Below, piece after piece: positions 59,882-64,000 of a stretch of DNA of 64,000 nt. Under the pieces are notes generated by a model. It did not search any database. It saw only the letters and a program-made list of their open reading frames with translations, and was not told the DNA's origin. Numbering within the stretch: the first letter of the stretch is position 1; each line of letters opens with the position of its first letter. The stretch is taken from assembly GCF_024508315.1 (NCBI RefSeq), contig NZ_CP101987.1, positions 1,488,001 to 1,552,000 on the forward strand. Reading direction: 5' to 3'. Both the position numbers and the translations under genes were made by a program. Origin of the DNA: Cellulomonas xiejunii (GTDB lineage Bacteria; Actinomycetota; Actinomycetes; Actinomycetales; Cellulomonadaceae).

Positions 59882-61701
59882 CCGCGACGACGACACCCGG
59901 CAGCGGCCCGGCTCCGACGTCCGACGAGCACGGTGACGCCGGCCCGCGGGAGGTCCGCCGCCGGTCCCTCGGTCTCCTCGCGTCCCTGCTGCGTCCCGTG
60001 ACGCGGCGTGCCGCGCTCACCGCGCTCGTCGTCGTCGTCGCCCAGCTCGCGCTCGTCGCCGGGCCGGCGCTCGTCGCGGTCGGCATCGACCGGGGCATCC
60101 CCGCCCTGCGCGCCGGGGACGCCGGCCCGGCGCTCCTCGTCGCCGGCGGCTACGCCGTGACGGCGCTCGTCGCGGGGGTGTTCACCGCCGCGACGGTGCG
60201 GCTGGCCGCGACCGTCAGCCAGGCCGTGCTGCTCGACCTGCGCCGTCGCGTCTTCCGGCACACCCAGCGGCTCAGCCTGGAGTTCCACGAGCGGTACACG
60301 TCCGGCCGGATCATCTCGCGGCAGACGTCCGACCTCGACGCGCTGCGCGAGCTGCTCGACGGCGGCGTCACGACCCTCGCCGCGAGCGGCCTGGCGATGG
60401 TCTTCACCGCGGTGGGGCTGACGCTCCTGGACTGGCGCTCCGGACTGGTGCTGCTGGTTGCCGTGGTGCCCGGCGTGGTCCTGACCCGGTGGTTCCAGGT
60501 GCACTCGCAGGCGCAGTACCGCAGGTCACGCACTGCCGTCGCGCGCGTCATCGTCCGGTTCGTCGAGACGATGACCGGCATCCGGGCGATCCAGGCGTTC
60601 CGTCGCGAGCAGCAGGTGGCGCAGGTCTACGACGTCGAGGCCGAGGAGTACCGCGCCGCGAACGCCGAGGCGATCCGCGTCAACGGGGTGTTCGACACCG
60701 GCCTGGTGCTCATCGGCAACGTCACCGTGGCGGTCGTCCTGCTGGTCGGCGGCCTGCGGGTGCTCGACGGCGCGCTCGACGTCGGTGTGCTGGTCGCCGC
60801 AGTGCTGTACGCGCGCCGGTTCTTCGCACCGCTCGCCCAGATCGGCATGTTCTACAACTCCTTCCAGTCCGCGACCGCGGCGCTCGAGAAGCTCTCGGGG
60901 CTGCTCGCGCAGGAGCCCACCGTGGCCGACCCCGTCCATCCGGTGCGGCTGCGCGAGCCGCGCGGCGACGTGCTGTTCGACCACGTCGAGTTCGGGTACG
61001 GGGACGGTCCCACCGTCCTGCCGCTGCTCGACCTGCACGTGCCTGCCGGTCAGACGGTCGCGCTCGTCGGCGAGACGGGGGCTGGCAAGTCCACGGTCGC
61101 CAAGCTCCTCGCACGGTTCTACGACCCCCGTGCGGGTGCCGTGCGCCTCGACGGGATCGACCTGCGCGACGTCGACCCGCACGACCTGCGCACCGCGATG
61201 GTGATGGTCACGCAGGAGGCCTACCTGTTCTCGGGATCCGTGGCCGCCAACATCGCGCTCGGGCGTCCGGGCGCCAGCCAGGCGCAGATCGAGCAGGCCG
61301 CGCGTGCGGTCGGCGTCCACGACCTGCTCGCGTCCCTCCCGGACGGGTACGACACCGACGTCGACACGCGCGGCGTCCGGCTGTCGGCGGGCCAGCGGCA
61401 GCTCGTGTCCTTCGCCCGCGCCTTCCTCGCCGACCCGGCGGTGCTCGTGCTCGACGAGGCGACGAGCTCGCTCGACATCCCCGGCGAGCAGCTGGTCCAG
61501 GAAGGGCTGCGCACCCTGCTGACCGGACGCACGGCCGTCGTCATCGCGCACCGCCTGTCGACGGTCATGCACGCCGACCGCGTGCTCGTCGTCGACGGCG
61601 GCCGGGTCGTGGAGGACGGCAGCCCCGACGACCTCGTCGCGGCCGGTGGCCGCTTCGCGACCCTGCACGCGCAGTGGCAGGACTCGCTGCGCACCACCTG
61701 A
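59878..61701 (+). CDS. ABC exporter half-transporter with intact catalytic site
   Basis: A 607-residue six-helix half-transporter plus ATPase: Walker A GETGAGKST, signature LSAGQRQL (A in place of the second G), Walker B VLVLDEATSSLD with catalytic Glu, and switch His in IAHRLSTV. The N-terminal 30 residues are a flexible extension. The signature change LSAGQ is also common in one half of heterodimers. GTG 59878 overlaps the upstream stop. With the preceding gene it makes one asymmetric exporter. Substrate unknown. Confidence 0.88.
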   Translation: MTATTTPGSGPAPTSDEHGDAGPREVRRRSLGLLASLLRPVTRRAALTALVVVVAQLALVAGPALVAVGIDRGIPALRAGDAGPALLVAGGYAVTALVAGVFTAATVRLAATVSQAVLLDLRRRVFRHTQRLSLEFHERYTSGRIISRQTSDLDALRELLDGGVTTLAASGLAMVFTAVGLTLLDWRSGLVLLVAVVPGVVLTRWFQVHSQAQYRRSRTAVARVIVRFVETMTGIRAIQAFRREQQVAQVYDVEAEEYRAANAEAIRVNGVFDTGLVLIGNVTVAVVLLVGGLRVLDGALDVGVLVAAVLYARRFFAPLAQIGMFYNSFQSATAALEKLSGLLAQEPTVADPVHPVRLREPRGDVLFDHVEFGYGDGPTVLPLLDLHVPAGQTVALVGETGAGKSTVAKLLARFYDPRAGAVRLDGIDLRDVDPHDLRTAMVMVTQEAYLFSGSVAANIALGRPGASQAQIEQAARAVGVHDLLASLPDGYDTDVDTRGVRLSAGQRQLVSFARAFLADPAVLVLDEATSSLDIPGEQLVQEGLRTLLTGRTAVVIAHRLSTVMHADRVLVVDGGRVVEDGSPDDLVAAGGRFATLHAQWQDSLRTT

Positions 61702-61738
61702 CCTGCGACCGGGGCCCGCACCACTACGGTGACCTCCC

Positions 61739-62335
61739 GTGAACTGGTTCGAGGTCGTCGGGTTCGTCACCGGTGCGCTGTGCGTGTGGCTGGCCACCCG
61801 TCAGCACGTCGCCAACTTCCCCGTGGGGATCGCGAACAACGTGGTGTTCGCTGTGATGTTCTGGCAGTCCGGGATCCTCGCCAACGCCGCGCTGCAGGTG
61901 GTGTACCTCGTGCTCGCGGCCCTCGGCTGGTACTGGTGGGTGCGCGGCGGTGCGGACGCGGGACGTCTGACGGTGCGGCGCACCCCGCGGTGGGCCTGGC
62001 CCGTCGCCCTGGTCACCGTCGTGGTGACGACGCTGGCGATCGCGGACGTGCTGGCCCGCACCGCGGAGTCGGTGCAGCCGTGGGCCGACGCCGCGACGAC
62101 GTCGCTGAGCCTCGTCGCCCAGCTCATGCTCGGCCGCAAGTGGCTGGGGTCGTGGGCGGTGTGGATCGTCACCGACGTCCTGCTCGTCGTCCTGTACGTC
62201 AGCCTGGGCCTGTACCTCACGGCCGGGCTGTACGTGCTCTTCATCGGGCTGTGCGTGCACGGCTGGCGGCAGTGGTCCCGCGACCTGCGCGCCGCGACGT
62301 CCCTGGCGCCGGCACCCGCGCAGGTCGCGGCGTGA
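61739..62335 (+). CDS. pnuC: Nicotinamide riboside/mononucleotide transporter PnuC
   Basis: A 198-residue membrane protein with seven hydrophobic segments. The PnuC signature appears as VGFVTGALCVWLATRQHVANFPVGIANNVVFAVMFW and YLVLAALGWYWW. The family imports nicotinamide riboside by facilitated diffusion, trapping it by phosphorylation inside the cell. The downstream NadR-like gene, overlapping by 4 bases, fits this. GTG 61739 follows a TACGGT -10 (61725-61730), so the mRNA may be leaderless or nearly so. Confidence 0.92.
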   Translation: MNWFEVVGFVTGALCVWLATRQHVANFPVGIANNVVFAVMFWQSGILANAALQVVYLVLAALGWYWWVRGGADAGRLTVRRTPRWAWPVALVTVVVTTLAIADVLARTAESVQPWADAATTSLSLVAQLMLGRKWLGSWAVWIVTDVLLVVLYVSLGLYLTAGLYVLFIGLCVHGWRQWSRDLRAATSLAPAPAQVAA

Positions 62336-63384
62336 GGCACGGGCTGGTCATCGGCAAGTTCTACCCGCCGCACGCCGGGCACCTGGCGCTCGTGCGGGAG
62401 GCGCAGGCCCGGTGCGACCGCGTGACCGTGCAGGTCCTCGCGTCGAGCGCCGAGTCGCTGCCCGGTGGGCTGCGGGCGTCGTGGCTGCGCGAGGAGCTGC
62501 CGACCGCCCACGTCGTGCACGGGCTCGACGACCACCCGGTCGACTACGCCGACCCGGCGGCGTGGGACGCGCACGTCGGGGTGATCCGGGGGCTGCTCGA
62601 CGCGCCCGTCGACCTGGTCGTCACGTCGGACTCCTACGGCGGGGAGCTCGCGCGACGCCTCGGCGCGCAGTGGCACCGCGTCGACCCCGGCCGTCAGGGG
62701 CTCCCGGTGTCGGGCACCGCGGTGCGCGCCGACCCCGCGCGCTACTGGTGGGCCCTGCCCGCTGCCGTCCGCGCGTGGTTCGTGCGTCGTGTCGTCGTCA
62801 CCGGGGCCGAGTCGACCGGGACCACGACGCTCGCGCAGGACCTCACCGCGCACTACGGGTTGCCGGCCGTGCCCGAGTTCGGCCGTGAGTGGACGACGCT
62901 GCGCGACGGCGGCATCGACGCGCCGTGGCACACCGCCGAGTTCGACCTCGTGGCCCGCGAGCAGGCGCGTCGTGAGGACGACGCCGCCCGGCGCACACCA
63001 CGCCCGCTCCTGGTCTGCGACACCGACGTGACCGCGACCGTCCTCTGGCACGAGCGCTATGTCGGTCGGCCCTCGCCCGGCGTCGCCGCGCTGGCCGAGT
63101 CCAGGGTCCCGGACCTGTACCTGCTGACGGGCGACGAGATCCCGTTCGTGCAGGACGGGTGGCGCGACGGCGAGCACGTGCGGCACGCCATGCAGGAGCG
63201 GTTCCGCGAGGAGCTGACGCGCCGTCGCACCGCCGACGGCGTGCCGTGGGTCGAGCTGCGGGGGTCGCGCACCGAGCGGTTCGACGCCGCGATCGCGCTG
63301 GTCGACGACCTGCTGAGCCGACCGCGTGACCTCGCCGCGCCCTTGCCGGAGGCCAACGGTGACCATGCCACACTCTCCGCGTGA
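62332..63384 (+). CDS. NadR-like protein: NMN adenylyltransferase plus nicotinamide riboside kinase
   Basis: A 350-residue two-domain protein. The N-terminal nucleotidyltransferase domain has GLVIGKFYPPHAGHLALV (the HxGH-type site) and GLPVSGTAVRADP (the ISGTxxR site). The C-terminal domain aligns with ribosylnicotinamide kinase: VVVTGAESTGTTTLAQDL, then PLLVCDTDVTATVLWHERYVG. The Walker A (158-166) has Thr in place of Lys (GAESTGTTT). The enzyme would convert imported nicotinamide riboside to NMN and NAD. The N-terminal HTH of enterobacterial NadR is absent. GTGA overlap with pnuC. Confidence 0.85.
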   Translation: MRHGLVIGKFYPPHAGHLALVREAQARCDRVTVQVLASSAESLPGGLRASWLREELPTAHVVHGLDDHPVDYADPAAWDAHVGVIRGLLDAPVDLVVTSDSYGGELARRLGAQWHRVDPGRQGLPVSGTAVRADPARYWWALPAAVRAWFVRRVVVTGAESTGTTTLAQDLTAHYGLPAVPEFGREWTTLRDGGIDAPWHTAEFDLVAREQARREDDAARRTPRPLLVCDTDVTATVLWHERYVGRPSPGVAALAESRVPDLYLLTGDEIPFVQDGWRDGEHVRHAMQERFREELTRRRTADGVPWVELRGSRTERFDAAIALVDDLLSRPRDLAAPLPEANGDHATLSA

Positions 63385-64000
63385 ACGAGCACGACCTGCA
63401 GCAGGTCTCCCAGGCACCCACGCGCGCCGGTGCGGCAGGAGCGACGCAGGTGGAGCTCGACGCCGCCCACCTGTTCGCCGACGAGAGCGCCGCGCCCGAG
63501 GCGGACGTCCCCCGGCTCGACGAGAAGCTGCGCCAGGCGTACTTCTGGATGGTCAACCACGCGGTCATCAGCCCCCACTACGACGTCGAGTTCTCGGCAC
63601 CCGGCCAGGCCCGCACGACGTACCGCCTGGGCGACTCGCAGGCGGCGGTCCACCTGCCGACCGACCAGTCGTACTCGTCGTTCGTGCTGCTGCCGCTGCT
63701 GACCTTCGCGGTGCGGGGGCGCTGCCTGCTCGTCGGCGGGCCGGGCAGGGGCAAGACCGCGTCGGCCGTCCTCATGGGCGTGATCGCCGGGTACCCGGTG
63801 CGCGACGTGCGCCGTGCGATGCAGCACGGCCACCCGCAGCTGACGGTGCAGGACATGTTCGGGACGCCGCTGCCCCGTGACCTGGTCAACGCCGAGCGGC
63901 TCGCGGACGTGGACGTCGCGTGGCGGTCCTGGCTGGGCATGCGCGTGAAGATCGTCGACGAGTACAACCGCATCCCCACGCGCACGCAGTCGGCGCTGCT
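63381..64000 (+). CDS. MoxR-type AAA ATPase (cut by window edge)
   Basis: At least 206 residues. After an N-terminal 100-residue domain (LRQAYFWMVNHAVISPHYDVEF), an AAA fold begins: Walker A GGPGRGKT (119-126), a segment HPQLTVQDMFGTPLPRDL, and Walker B region VKIVDEYNRIPTRTQSALL. MoxR ATPases act as chaperones that load or mature partner proteins, often with VWA-domain proteins encoded next to them. GTG 63381 overlaps the NadR-like stop, so it belongs to the pnuC operon. The right edge of the window cuts it. Confidence 0.82.
   Translation, partial: MNEHDLQQVSQAPTRAGAAGATQVELDAAHLFADESAAPEADVPRLDEKLRQAYFWMVNHAVISPHYDVEFSAPGQARTTYRLGDSQAAVHLPTDQSYSSFVLLPLLTFAVRGRCLLVGGPGRGKTASAVLMGVIAGYPVRDVRRAMQHGHPQLTVQDMFGTPLPRDLVNAERLADVDVAWRSWLGMRVKIVDEYNRIPTRTQSAL

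Overview
The window is a chromosomal piece of a very GC-rich actinobacterium, most likely Cellulomonas or a close relative in the Micrococcales. The evidence is a secreted esterase with a Thr/Pro/Ser linker and a family 2 cellulose-binding module, many GTG starts, 4-bp GTGA/ATGA gene overlaps, paired ClpP1/ClpP2, a type VII secretion locus, and several genes tied to coenzyme F420. No phage, insertion sequence, rRNA or CRISPR array was seen. Two tRNA genes are present, tRNA-Pro(UGG) and tRNA-Gly(UCC).

Layout. 1-3.4 kb: edge of an M13 peptidase, rpiB, an Eis-like acetyltransferase, a membrane SpoIIE-type phosphatase and an alkyltransferase-like protein. 3.4-10.5 kb (minus): a sulfur operon, made of an SsuBAC/NMT1-type ABC importer, acetyl-CoA synthetase, O-acetylhomoserine sulfhydrylase (MetY) and a CoA-binding protein. 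It is preceded by a Cys-rich leader peptide. 10.5-16.7 kb (minus): an OatA-like acyltransferase, an F420-type LLM oxidoreductase, a DUF1648 membrane protein, then cysK-cysE behind a second Cys-rich leader. 16.8-19.2 kb: a lipoprotein, two tRNAs, a VOC protein and a HEPN-like protein. 19.4-25.7 kb: tig, clpP1-clpP2, clpX, chorismate mutase and a baeRF-type protein. 25.7-33.4 kb (minus): FadD, a polar amino-acid ABC importer, valS and a CGNR regulator. 33.5-39.5 kb: EamA transporter, P-loop-less uridine-kinase-like protein, F420 G6PDH-family oxidoreductase with cofE and a NYN-like protein, and an ABC-2 exporter. 39.5-42.3 kb (minus): DUF418 protein, HhH-GPD protein and a methyltransferase. 42.4-52.3 kb: a compact type VII secretion locus with a class F sortase/ice-binding-like adhesin pair inside it. 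52.3-55.3 kb (minus): the proposed F420-0 ABC importer. 55.5-58 kb: esterase-CBM2 and an SDR. 58-61.7 kb: a heterodimeric ABC exporter. 61.7-64 kb: pnuC, a NadR-like gene and a MoxR-type AAA ATPase cut by the window edge.

How the parts fit. Sulfur assimilation is spread over two operons (importer-acs-metY and cysK-cysE). Both start with short Cys-codon-rich peptides that look like cysteine-responsive attenuators. MetY releases acetate and Acs could recapture it, which would explain their overlapping reading frames. F420 biology is represented by two LLM oxidoreductases, the side-chain ligase CofE and an importer of the class proposed to take up F420-0, which suggests a salvage lifestyle for this cofactor.

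The most unusual region is the type VII locus. It has an EssC/EccC ATPase with an N-terminal FHA domain, two small WXG100-like proteins, a large WXG/T7SS-signal protein and two unknown proteins, without EccB, EccD, EccE or mycosin in the window. A shuffled remnant of a second eccC allele, differing from the intact gene only at synonymous positions, lies just before the WXG100 genes.
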